From the NCBI GenBank assembly GCA_947446925.1, contig CANFHU010000009.1:1-64000 (forward strand): a DNA stretch of 64,000 nt. The letters are read 5' to 3'. Below, in pieces: positions 15,415-23,492 of the stretch (positions are counted from its first letter, which is position 1; every line of letters begins with the position of its first letter). Source of the DNA: Flavobacteriia bacterium (lineage in GTDB: Bacteria; Bacteroidota; Bacteroidia; Flavobacteriales_D; Crocinitomicaceae). Below the pieces are notes generated by a model. It did no database searches. It was not told the origin of the DNA and saw only the letters and a list, made by a program, of their open reading frames with translations. A program made the position numbers and the translations under genes.

Positions 15415-15472
15415 ACAATCTCACCTTTTTCACTAACTTAAATTAGATAATAACTAAATTATCTATCAAAAT
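15415..15472 (+). repeat. 58-bp direct repeat, left copy
   Basis: Identical base for base to 16695-16752. It contains an inverted repeat TAGATAAT-aactaa-ATTATCTA at 15444-15465 (8-bp arms around a 6-base centre). The right copy is the natural upstream region of comM and ends within its start codon. The two copies enclose a single ATPase gene. Confidence 0.95.
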
Positions 15473-15484
15473 TCACAAAAAAAC

Positions 15485-15516
15485 GTTACGCATTTTGCGT
15501 TACGCATTTTGCGTAA
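15485..15516. promoter_or_regulatory. Tandem palindromic sites before the ATPase gene
   Basis: GTTACGCATTTTGC occurs twice in tandem (15485-15498 and 15499-15512) and closes with GTAA. The second unit forms a perfect inverted repeat TTACGCA-TTT-TGCGTAA at 15500-15516. A TATTTTTG element (15527-15534) follows, five bases before ATG 15539. This looks like an operator array overlapping a promoter. Confidence 0.5.
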
Positions 15517-15538
15517 TAAATTTTATTATTTTTGTTTT

Positions 15539-16663
15539 ATGAAAAACCCATTTATAATTAACGGATATCAAGGTTCTGAATACTTTTGTGACAGAGAGGA
15601 TGAAACAAAAAAGATTGTAAACAATTTAAAAAACGGTATAAACACAACCCTTTTATCGATAAGAAGAATAGGTAAAACTGGATTAATTCACCATGTTTTC
15701 ACTAAAATTCAAACTGAAAACACATTTAAATGCATCTATATAGATTTGTACGCTACGCAAAATTTAAATGATTTAATCGAAAAAACTGCATCTGCTTTAC
15801 TTTCTGCTTTTCCAGAAAAAAAACAAACTGGTAAAAAATTAATGCAACTTATCAAAGGATTTAGACCAGTTATACAATTTGACACCTTAAGTGGTGAACC
15901 TCAGATTACTTTTGATTTCAAGCAAGAAATTCAAATGAACCACACGTTACAAAGTTTATTTACCTTCCTAGAAAATCAACAAACCAAAACAATTTTAGCA
16001 TTTGATGAATTTCAGCAAATTAATGAATATCCAGAAAAAAACACAGAAGCAATTTTACGAACTATTATACAGAATCTTAATAATGTTCAATTTATTTTTA
16101 GCGGGAGTAGTAAACACCTTTTAATGGATATCTTCAATAATAGCAAACGACCTTTTTTCGCAAGTACACAAGCAATTCAACTTGGTTTTATTCCAATCGA
16201 AAAATATAGTAACTACATACAACAACATTTTGAATCCAATAAAAAACACATTACACAAGAAGCAATTTACTTCATTTTAGACTGGTCAAAACGACACACA
16301 TATTACACGCAAGTAGTATGCAATCGATTATTTAGTCTTGAATTAAAAAATATAACCATAAAAGACGTGCATCATTCATGTAATCAACTACTAAATGAAC
16401 AAGAAGTTATATTCTTTCAATATAGAAACCTACTAACTTCCGGTCAATGGAAAGTTTTAAAAGCGATTGCAAACGAAGGGAAGGTATACCAAATGTTAGA
16501 AAAACAATTCATACAAAAACATGCACTTGGAGCAACATCAAGTACACAACGTACATTCGCTGCATTACTGCACAAAGAGATGATTTATGAAGAGCAAGAA
16601 AAGGAAGGAAGTTACTTCTCAATTTACGATTGCTTTCTTTCCAGATGGCTAGAAAAACTTTAA
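15539..16663 (+). CDS. P-loop ATPase of the archaeal-type ATPase_2 family
   Basis: 374 residues from ATG 15539; a TTG at 15509 is in frame but lies within the palindromic operator-like region. The N-terminal NPFIINGYQGSEYFCDREDE, a modified Walker A SIRRIGKTGLI (about 46-56), Walker B ILAFDEFQQI (about 155-164) and FIFSGSSKHLL sensor identify the PF01637-type ATPase family. The last 90 residues form a winged-helix-like region ending in FSIYDCFLSRWL. Members are often present in many copies per genome and are of unknown function. The gene is alone between two 58-bp direct repeats. Confidence 0.82.
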   Translation: MKNPFIINGYQGSEYFCDREDETKKIVNNLKNGINTTLLSIRRIGKTGLIHHVFTKIQTENTFKCIYIDLYATQNLNDLIEKTASALLSAFPEKKQTGKKLMQLIKGFRPVIQFDTLSGEPQITFDFKQEIQMNHTLQSLFTFLENQQTKTILAFDEFQQINEYPEKNTEAILRTIIQNLNNVQFIFSGSSKHLLMDIFNNSKRPFFASTQAIQLGFIPIEKYSNYIQQHFESNKKHITQEAIYFILDWSKRHTYYTQVVCNRLFSLELKNITIKDVHHSCNQLLNEQEVIFFQYRNLLTSGQWKVLKAIANEGKVYQMLEKQFIQKHALGATSSTQRTFAALLHKEMIYEEQEKEGSYFSIYDCFLSRWLEKL

Positions 16664-16694
16664 AAAAATCAAAAAAAACACCTTGTACACTTTC

Positions 16695-16752
16695 ACAATC
16701 TCACCTTTTTCACTAACTTAAATTAGATAATAACTAAATTATCTATCAAAAT
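16695..16752 (+). repeat. 58-bp direct repeat, right copy
   Basis: Identical to 15415-15472. The last two bases are the first two bases of the comM ATG. The internal inverted repeat lies at 16724-16745 and would sit in the comM promoter or leader. Confidence 0.95.
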
Positions 16753-18289
16753 GCTAGTAAAAACGTACGGTAGCGCTGTTTTCGGATTGGAAGCAACAAC
16801 CATCACCATCGAAGTAAATGTATGCACAGGAGTAAATTTTATTTTAGTTGGTTTACCCGACAGTGCAGTAAAAGAAAGTCAACAACGGGTAAAGGCTGCC
16901 ATCAAAAACATTGGACTGAAATTTCCAGGAAAAGAAATCACCGTCAACATGGCTCCAGCCGATATTCGTAAAGAGGGATCTACCTTCGATGTTCCAATTG
17001 CTTTAGGAATACTCGCAGCGAGTGAACAATTAAGTACTTCCAAACTGGAACAATTCATCATTTTGGGAGAATTATCCCTAGATGGACATATCCAAGCAAT
17101 GAAAGGTATTTTACCAATTGCGATTCAAGCGAAGAAAGATGGCTACAAAGGAATTATTGTGCCGAAAGAAAATGCAGAAGAAGCGGCCATTGTAAACGAT
17201 CTAGAAGTATACGGCGTAGAAACATTAAACGAAGTCATCGATTTTTTAAATGGTACCAATGAACTTACACCTACGGAATTCAATATAGAGGCCAAATTTG
17301 AAAAAAAATTAGAGGAACTATCGGTCGATTTTTCCGATGTGAAGGGCCAACTGAACATCAAACGGTCGTTTGAAATTGCGGCAGCAGGCGGACATAACGT
17401 GATCCTTATAGGGCCACCTGGAGCCGGCAAATCCATGTTAGCCAAACGATTACCTACAATCCTCCCCCCAATGAGTATGGAAGAAGCATTAGAAACCACT
17501 AAAATTCATAGTGTTGCTGGAAAAATGGGAAAGAAGATTGGATTGGTAACGGAACGCCCATTCAGAAAACCGCACCACACAATTTCGAATGTCGCGCTCG
17601 TAGGTGGAGGCGGATACCCGCAACCAGGCGAAATTTCCTTGGCACATAACGGGGTACTATTTTTAGATGAATTACCGGAATATCAACGCACAGTATTGGA
17701 AGTCATGCGTCAACCGCTTGAAGACCGAAGCGTATCTATTTCACGTGCTAAATTTACGGTAGATTATCCTGCAAGTTTTATGCTAATCGCAGCAATGAAC
17801 CCCTGCCCTTGCGGCTTTTTTAACCACCCAGAAAAAAAATGTGTCTGTGGAAATGGCGTGGTACAAAAATACCTGAATCGAATATCCGGACCACTCTTAG
17901 ACCGCATCGATCTGCATGTGGAAGTTACTCCAATAACTTACGATGAACTAACAGTCACAACCCCACAAGAAGGTAGTAAAGCAATTCGTGCACGTGTTAT
18001 AGAGGCGCGCTTAATTCAAAAAATACGTTTTGAAAAAAGGGATGGAGTACATTGCAATGCGCAAATGACAACAAAAGATTTGGGAGATTTCTGCAAATTA
18101 GAACCTATAGTAAACGAAATTCTAAAAAACGCAATGGATCGATTGGGGCTTTCAGCTCGAGCCTTTGACCGAATCCTAAAAGTAGCAAGAACCATTGCTG
18201 ACTTAGACGGACTAGCAACAATTTCGGCTAGCCATATTTCGGAAGCAATTCAATTTAGAAGTCTAGACAGAAACAGTTGGGGAAGTTGA
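16751..18289 (+). CDS. comM: ComM/YifB-family Mg-chelatase-like AAA+ ATPase
   Basis: 512 residues, the usual length. An N-terminal Lon-protease-like fold (KTYGSAVFGLEATTITIEV, GLPDSAVKESQQRV) precedes the AAA+ core with Walker A GPPGAGKSML (about 219-228), LFLDELPEY Walker B, and the family-specific cysteine segment NPCPCGFFNHPEKKCVCG, then LLDRIDLHVEV. In Haemophilus and Vibrio, ComM is a helicase that extends branch migration during natural transformation. The start codon is shared with the end of the 58-bp repeat, so its upstream region has been duplicated. Confidence 0.93.
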   Translation: MLVKTYGSAVFGLEATTITIEVNVCTGVNFILVGLPDSAVKESQQRVKAAIKNIGLKFPGKEITVNMAPADIRKEGSTFDVPIALGILAASEQLSTSKLEQFIILGELSLDGHIQAMKGILPIAIQAKKDGYKGIIVPKENAEEAAIVNDLEVYGVETLNEVIDFLNGTNELTPTEFNIEAKFEKKLEELSVDFSDVKGQLNIKRSFEIAAAGGHNVILIGPPGAGKSMLAKRLPTILPPMSMEEALETTKIHSVAGKMGKKIGLVTERPFRKPHHTISNVALVGGGGYPQPGEISLAHNGVLFLDELPEYQRTVLEVMRQPLEDRSVSISRAKFTVDYPASFMLIAAMNPCPCGFFNHPEKKCVCGNGVVQKYLNRISGPLLDRIDLHVEVTPITYDELTVTTPQEGSKAIRARVIEARLIQKIRFEKRDGVHCNAQMTTKDLGDFCKLEPIVNEILKNAMDRLGLSARAFDRILKVARTIADLDGLATISASHISEAIQFRSLDRNSWGS

Positions 18290-18339
18290 TAAATGCAACT
18301 TATTTCTAATTTCTACGTATTTAATAAAAAACCGTAGCA

Positions 18340-19308
18340 ATGTTCCATTTTCGTATCCAAATATTATTTATTATCCTTTGCAGTAGTAGTACGCTATTAT
18401 TTGGACAAAATATTTCTAAAAATGGAACTTCAGAATATATCATCCAACGGAAACTTGATAGTTTATTACTGATTTCTAACATTAAAAACCAAACGATTGA
18501 AAAGTTAAAAGCGGATAATACCCATTTACAAGCGGAAATAGATGCTAATAAAATAAGACAATCCAATACTAAAGTGAAAGGAAATGATTGTACAGATAGA
18601 TTAGCAGAGCAAGAAGAAATAGTTCGTAAACAACGTACTGATATTGAACAATTGTATAAAAAAATAAAAGTATTAGAAACACAACTAGGAAAAGTACCTG
18701 TAAAAGAACAACAAGTAGAAGAAGTAGTAAAAACTTCCATACATACCGTTAAAATCGGTTCACAAACATGGATGACTACTAACCTAAATGTTACCTCATT
18801 CCGAAATGGAGACCCAATCTATGAAGCGCAATCTGTGGAAGAATGGGAACGTTGTGGTAAAAAGAAAATTCCTGCATGGTGTTGGTACGATAACGACCCT
18901 AAAACAGATAAAAAAACAGGAAAATTATATAATTGGTATGCCGTAAATGACCCGAGAGGTCTTACGCCTTCAGGATACCATGTACCAAGTGAATCTGATT
19001 GGAATACATTGGTTAACCATTTAGGGGGTGAGTTAGAAGCTGCTCCTAAAATGCGATTAGGAAAAGAATGGGGAGACTCAGCAACGGTGGTACATAGTAA
19101 AACAAATTTTGCTGCTGTGCCTTCTGGGTGGAGATTAACTAGTCCGGATGGTACTGCTTTTACTAGCGAAGGAGCTTATTGGTGGAGTGCTACACCTCTG
19201 TCTTTAAAATTTGCTTGGACACGTTATGTAGTCTTCTTTTCGAGAGAAGTAAAAAGTTACTGCTACCCTAAATCCAGTGGATTAGCCGTACGTTGTATCA
19301 AAGATTAG
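18340..19308 (+). CDS. Exported FISUMP-domain protein with a coiled coil
   Basis: 322 residues. A signal peptide (1-22, ending LLFGQ) is followed by a coiled-coil stretch (about 32-110, rich in K, E, Q). The C-terminal FISUMP (Fibrobacter major paralogous) domain runs from about 135: KIGSQTWMTTNLNV, WCWYDNDP, GKLYNWYAVNDPRGLTPSGY and the closing YCYPKSSGLAVRCIKD. Such proteins are surface or periplasmic and may bind other molecules; no activity is established. Its 3-prime end overlaps the convergent ABC ATPase gene by 11 bases. Confidence 0.88.
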   Translation: MFHFRIQILFIILCSSSTLLFGQNISKNGTSEYIIQRKLDSLLLISNIKNQTIEKLKADNTHLQAEIDANKIRQSNTKVKGNDCTDRLAEQEEIVRKQRTDIEQLYKKIKVLETQLGKVPVKEQQVEEVVKTSIHTVKIGSQTWMTTNLNVTSFRNGDPIYEAQSVEEWERCGKKKIPAWCWYDNDPKTDKKTGKLYNWYAVNDPRGLTPSGYHVPSESDWNTLVNHLGGELEAAPKMRLGKEWGDSATVVHSKTNFAAVPSGWRLTSPDGTAFTSEGAYWWSATPLSLKFAWTRYVVFFSREVKSYCYPKSSGLAVRCIKD

Positions 19309-20014
19309 GAAAACAAAAAGATATAATTTCGTCTTTGGAGATTTCAGCCGTTTTTACTCCTTTAATTTCTCTCGTTTGTGGATGTATCAATAATAAATTG
19401 TCTGCAACTTCCAACGTGATATCTAAATCATGGGAACTGAAAACAGTACATAACTGATTCTCCTCCGTGCATTTTTTTACGATTTTTAAAATCTTCCATT
19501 TATTCTCGTAATCTAAAAAAGCGGTAGGTTCATCGAGCAAGACAACTCCTGTTTGTTGCACTAAAACTTGCGCAATAGCGATTAACTGCTTTTCTCCATC
19601 ACTTAATTGACTGGTAAATTTGGCTTGTAAATGGGCAATTTGTAACAGATCGATGACTGAACTAACCAATGCTACATCTTGTGCATTTGTTGTGCCAAAT
19701 ATGTTCGTATAAGGCACTCTTCCTAAAAGTAAATAAGAATATACCGACAGATTTTCGATGATTGGAAAAGAAGTACGAACCAATGCAATATTTTTCGCAA
19801 GTTCTTTTTTTCGTAGTGTTTCCAAATTATTTCCCTGCACCAAAATTTCTCCAGATACTGGTGGAATCACTCCTACTAAGGTCTGTAAAAAAGTAGATTT
19901 CCCAATTCCATTACGACCAATAAGCCCATATAATTTCCCCTTTTCCAACTGTAACGATGAAATGTGCAATAACGCCGAAGAATGCCCTATTTCAACCGAA
20001 TTAATTTGTAGCAT
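19298..20014 (-). CDS. ABC transporter ATPase, FecE/BtuD type
   Basis: 238 residues. All ABC motifs are present: Walker A GLIGRNGIGKST (about 32-43), signature LSDGEKQ, Walker B VVLLDEPTAFLD and a switch histidine in FSSHDLD. It is the last gene of a three-gene minus-strand set (substrate-binding lipoprotein, permease, ATPase) and overlaps the permease by 14 bases. It would energise import of an iron chelate, haem or cobalamin. No riboswitch or Fur-like site was identified, so the substrate remains open. Confidence 0.9.
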   Translation of the reverse strand: MLQINSVEIGHSSALLHISSLQLEKGKLYGLIGRNGIGKSTFLQTLVGVIPPVSGEILVQGNNLETLRKKELAKNIALVRTSFPIIENLSVYSYLLLGRVPYTNIFGTTNAQDVALVSSVIDLLQIAHLQAKFTSQLSDGEKQLIAIAQVLVQQTGVVLLDEPTAFLDYENKWKILKIVKKCTEENQLCTVFSSHDLDITLEVADNLLLIHPQTREIKGVKTAEISKDEIISFCFPNL

Positions 20015-21008
20015 GTAGACGATTTTTTAATAGGATCCAAATTACAACTGGTGCACCAAAAAGAGAGGTAATACTATTTAATGGAAGTGCAATTATTACT
20101 TCTAATTTCAACAGTAATAAATCACACACCAGTAATACCAACGCACCAAACAAAGCAGAAGCGCTAATTAAATGCCAATGATTGGATGTTTTATATCGCA
20201 TTTTAACCATATTCGGAACTGCCAAACCAATAAACGCAATTGGACCACAATACGCAGTGATTAGTCCGGTAAATATTGCAACACATAGAATTACCAAAAT
20301 CTTAACTCGCCCAACCGAAATCCCTAATTGTGCGGCGCGCTCCACCCCTAATACATACGTATTTAAAGGTTTAACTAAAAAGAGCAACAAACCTAAAGCA
20401 CCTAAAAAACACAAAAAAATCGCAGGTAGTTGATCAAAACTAACTTGTTGTAAAGAACCAAAGCCCCAAATAGTAAAAGCCTTTAATGCATTTACATCCG
20501 ACATAGATTCAATAACTTGTATTATAGCATTGGTAAAACTTCCCAGCATAATTCCAATGATTAATAATGAGACATTACTTCGAACAAAACGCGAAAAGAT
20601 TAATAAAAATAAACTATAAACAAATGCGCCAAAAACAGCAGCACTAATGATTCCAAAAGAACTAGAAAACAAACTAAATCCTGTCATAATCGCTAGCGCA
20701 ACAAACAAACTTGAACCTGCACTGATACCTAATATCGATGGTCCAGCAAGTGGATTATTAAAAAAAGTTTGCATCAACAAACCTGCAATCGATAAACCTG
20801 CACCTGCCAACAGCGCAATGCTGGTTCGCGGTAAACGTAATTCACGAAAAACAATTTGTGTAGGATTGGTTGTATCCAATGCAAAAATGGAGTTCCAAGC
20901 ATCGGTAAACGAAACGGAAACCTCCCCCATTTGCACATGGACAATGGATAAAACAAGCAAAAGCAAAATTAACACTGTTGTATTTCGAACAATTATACCA
21001 CTCGTCAT
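20001..21008 (-). CDS. FecCD-type ABC transporter permease
   Basis: 335 residues, standard for the family, with about nine to ten transmembrane helices. Typical segments are LRLPRTSIALLAGAGLSIAG, NPLAGPSILGISAGSSLFVA and the cytoplasmic-loop region GVERAAQLGISVGRVK, followed by CGPIAFIGLAVPNMVKM. It forms the membrane channel for the importer. It overlaps the substrate-binding gene by four bases and the ATPase gene by 14, so the three are one operon. Confidence 0.93.
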   Translation of the reverse strand: MTSGIIVRNTTVLILLLLVLSIVHVQMGEVSVSFTDAWNSIFALDTTNPTQIVFRELRLPRTSIALLAGAGLSIAGLLMQTFFNNPLAGPSILGISAGSSLFVALAIMTGFSLFSSSFGIISAAVFGAFVYSLFLLIFSRFVRSNVSLLIIGIMLGSFTNAIIQVIESMSDVNALKAFTIWGFGSLQQVSFDQLPAIFLCFLGALGLLLFLVKPLNTYVLGVERAAQLGISVGRVKILVILCVAIFTGLITAYCGPIAFIGLAVPNMVKMRYKTSNHWHLISASALFGALVLLVCDLLLLKLEVIIALPLNSITSLFGAPVVIWILLKNRLHATN

Positions 21009-22123
21009 TCTGAAAGTTTTCTGTAAAAATAGAGTTTTTTCGCGGAAGCCTCTCCTTTGTTTATTGCTATAAAATCGGATAGTACATGCTGTGGTTCGCT
21101 AGCACTATTTTCCCAATAATAATTTGCTTGGTGCGAATAACAGTAAATTTCCCTATTGGAATACGCGTCCAAAAAACGATATTTAGGATTTAAACGTCCG
21201 AGCGATTTTAACGAAGACACTCCAGGCTCGATCCACACAGCAGCGGTTTTATGGACGTTTAAACAATGTTCCAAGGAAAAAGAAACACTTCCAGTTCCTT
21301 TGGAGTTTTTCTCTTGATAATCGAATTGCGCATCGTGAAAAATATGTGCTGCATAACTATTTCCAGCAGGCATATACCATAAATCGCCAATCAAACAACC
21401 GGCAACAAGGCTACGCTTTCTTGGTTGTTTTATGGCTTGTTTTTTTAACGCGGTGTATTCCTTGGTAACTTTATCAAAATACCGATTTGCCATTTTTTCC
21501 TTCCCTGTCAATACGCCATATAATTTTATCCATTCCGCCTTACCTAGCGGGTCATTCTCTCGCCAATCATAATTTGGCAAACAAACAACACCCAATTTTT
21601 TCAATTTATCTTCCACCACCGGATAAGACCCAAAGCCATCAAAAACAAGCACATTCGCACCTGTTTTTACTACTTTTTCGGCATTCAACTGTGCTATATT
21701 TTCAAATTCACCCACCCTATTTGCAGCAATATTGCGTAATAAGGTAGGATTCCACACATATTTTCGATGGGTAATTCCTTTAACCGTTGCAATTGCATGT
21801 AATTTATGGAGCATTCCAATCGGTGTAGCCGAAAGCGCTATTACCCCTTTCACAGGCACCGAAATCGCCTGAATGTCTTTGGCTAAACGCGGTGATTGAC
21901 CATCAGATATTAACGCATACGTTCGTTCCACGGTTCCTTTCTCCGGATCTAAAATTTGTAATTCGAGGTAATTGGATTTTGGGCGTAATGTAAAGTTTTT
22001 GGCATAGCGAATTCCCGCTTGAAAAAAGGATTTTTTTACGCTATTATTCTCCTTCACAGAACAAGAATATAAACCCATGAAGAGCAGTATGAAGCCCAAA
22101 TAAAAAAAATCACGTCGGAACAT
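21005..22123 (-). CDS. ABC transporter substrate-binding lipoprotein, FecB/BtuF type
   Basis: 372 residues with a lipoprotein signal (LGFILLFMGLYSCSVK, Cys 21). The body has the two-lobe layout of helical-backbone binding proteins for siderophores or cobalamin: VIALSATPIGMLHKLHAI, VGEFENIAQLNAEKVVKTGA and DVLVFDG-like strands, then the second lobe with the acceptor site NYDWRENDPLGKAEW. In Bacteroidota these proteins take the ligand from a TonB-dependent receptor. It is the first gene of the importer operon, with a TAAATTTG element four bases upstream of the ATG. Confidence 0.88.
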   Translation of the reverse strand: MFRRDFFYLGFILLFMGLYSCSVKENNSVKKSFFQAGIRYAKNFTLRPKSNYLELQILDPEKGTVERTYALISDGQSPRLAKDIQAISVPVKGVIALSATPIGMLHKLHAIATVKGITHRKYVWNPTLLRNIAANRVGEFENIAQLNAEKVVKTGANVLVFDGFGSYPVVEDKLKKLGVVCLPNYDWRENDPLGKAEWIKLYGVLTGKEKMANRYFDKVTKEYTALKKQAIKQPRKRSLVAGCLIGDLWYMPAGNSYAAHIFHDAQFDYQEKNSKGTGSVSFSLEHCLNVHKTAAVWIEPGVSSLKSLGRLNPKYRFLDAYSNREIYCYSHQANYYWENSASEPQHVLSDFIAINKGEASAKKLYFYRKLSE

Positions 22124-22127
22124 AAAA

Positions 22128-22135
22128 CAAATTTA
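22128..22135 (-). promoter_or_regulatory. TAAATTTG element before the importer operon
   Basis: A TAnnTTTG match on the minus strand with only four bases to the ATG at 22123. No -33 TTTG is seen at the expected spacing. If used, the transcript would be leaderless or nearly so. Confidence 0.4.
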
Positions 22136-22200
22136 GGTAAACAACTGACTTAATCCCTTTTTACTTTCCACTTTTTACTTTCCACTTTTTACTTTTAGCG

Positions 22201-22208
22201 TATCTTTG
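22201..22208 (+). promoter_or_regulatory. TATCTTTG promoter element before the DEAD-box helicase
   Basis: An exact TAnnTTTG match 21 bases before ATG 22230. It overlaps the in-frame start at 22206, so 22230 is the better start. Tandem CTTTTTACTTTCCA words (22158-22195) stand in the -33 area. Confidence 0.5.
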
Positions 22209-22229
22209 TGTATATACCATACTGTTATT

Positions 22230-23459
22230 ATGAAATTTGAAGATTATCGCATATCCCCAACTATAAAACGTCAATTGGAAGAGTTGGGTTATCACAGACC
22301 TACCGACATTCAATTTAAAGCAATCGATCCTATCCTTCGTGGAGAGGATGTATTAGCGATTGCCCAAACGGGTACTGGAAAAACTGCTGCATTTGTAATT
22401 CCAATCATCGAATTATTAAATACACGCTTTGAAAAACATAAAAAAACACCTGGAATTACCTGTTTAGTACTCGCTCCTACCCGTGAATTAGCCTTACAAA
22501 TTACGGGAGTTTTTCAAAAAATTGGAAAGGGATCCAAAGTAGTTTCTGCGTGTATCTTTGGTGGTGTAGAACAGGACCCACAAATTGCCAAACTGAATGA
22601 CGGTGTAGATGTACTTGTTGCTACTCCAGGTAGAATGTTTGACCTTGTTTCCCAAGGACACCTAAAAATCGACAATGTAAAAATCTTATGTATCGATGAA
22701 GCAGATTTGATGTTGGCCCTAGGATTTATTAAAGATATTACCGATTTATTAAAACACATACCAGCGAAAAGACAAACACTTTTCTTCTCTGCAACCATTA
22801 CAAAAAAAATTAAAGAACTTGCATACTCAGTAGTTCGAAATGCAATACGTATTCAAATTTCGCCTAAAAATCCAGTCGCAAAAAATATTACACACGCTGT
22901 GGTTTTTGTGGAAATGGACGACAAACGTTTCTTCTTAGAAAACACCTTGAAAGAATATGAAGGTTCTAAATTTGTTGTTTTTGTACGAACGAAAGTACGA
23001 GCTGAGCGTGTAGTTGCAGCGATGGAACGGGTGATGGTAAAATCAGAATTCCTACACGGAGGGTTAGACCAAAAAGAACGATTTGCTGTATTAGACCGTT
23101 TTAGAAGTGGCGAAAACATGGTATTAATTACCACCGATGTTGCGGCACGTGGTATAGACATTCCAGATGTTGATTATGTCATTAATTATGACCTACCGGA
23201 AGATCCTGAAAACTATGTTCACCGCGTTGGTAGAACAGGACGTGGAAACAAAAAAGGGCAAGCACTTGCTTTTTGTAGCAAAGAAGAAAAACCGTATTTA
23301 GCAGAAATTGAAGACTATACAGGAGAAGCCATCGAACATTATGAGTTAGACAATGGCGAATACCAAGATATTTTGAAAGATTCGGAAGATGGAAATTACA
23401 ATTGGCAGAAATTAATCAAAGACGCGAATAAAGAAGACGGAAAAGAAGAGGAATGGTAA
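22230..23459 (+). CDS. DEAD-box RNA helicase
   Basis: 409 residues from ATG 22230. All family motifs are present: Q-motif PTDIQFKAI, motif I AQTGTGKT, Ia PTRELALQ, VATPGR, II IDEADLM, III FSAT, then the second domain with TTDVAARGID and HRVGRTGRG. After the helicase core only a short acidic tail remains (EDGNYNWQKLIKDANKEDGKE), so it is close to a minimal RhlE/DbpA-like enzyme without an extended RNA-binding tail. Expected roles are ribosome assembly or RNA turnover in the cytoplasm. Confidence 0.93.
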   Translation: MKFEDYRISPTIKRQLEELGYHRPTDIQFKAIDPILRGEDVLAIAQTGTGKTAAFVIPIIELLNTRFEKHKKTPGITCLVLAPTRELALQITGVFQKIGKGSKVVSACIFGGVEQDPQIAKLNDGVDVLVATPGRMFDLVSQGHLKIDNVKILCIDEADLMLALGFIKDITDLLKHIPAKRQTLFFSATITKKIKELAYSVVRNAIRIQISPKNPVAKNITHAVVFVEMDDKRFFLENTLKEYEGSKFVVFVRTKVRAERVVAAMERVMVKSEFLHGGLDQKERFAVLDRFRSGENMVLITTDVAARGIDIPDVDYVINYDLPEDPENYVHRVGRTGRGNKKGQALAFCSKEEKPYLAEIEDYTGEAIEHYELDNGEYQDILKDSEDGNYNWQKLIKDANKEDGKEEEW

Positions 23460-23492
23460 GGTAATTATGAATTATAGATTTTAGACTAAAAA

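Larger units (their letters stand above)
15415..16694 (+). mobile_element. Candidate 1280-bp cassette bounded by 58-bp direct repeats
   Basis: One copy of the 58-bp repeat plus the enclosed ATPase gene makes a 1280-bp unit, inserted exactly upstream of comM. Removing it would restore a normal 38-base-plus-repeat spacer between the divergent lipoprotein gene and comM. No transposase, recombinase or terminal inverted repeats lie inside. The repeat core (8-bp arms, 6-base spacer) resembles a tyrosine-recombinase site, so host Xer recombination is one possible route. A plain duplication or an assembly error would give the same picture. Confidence 0.4.

Noticed and set aside
15415-15472. Chromosomal dif site
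   Set aside because: Only the arm/spacer geometry resembles Xer sites; the sequence cannot be matched to a known dif consensus here, and two copies are present.
20647-21072. Plus-strand open frame of about 140 codons inside the permease gene
   Set aside because: It is antisense to a gene with strong family motifs and operon context and shows no recognisable protein pattern.
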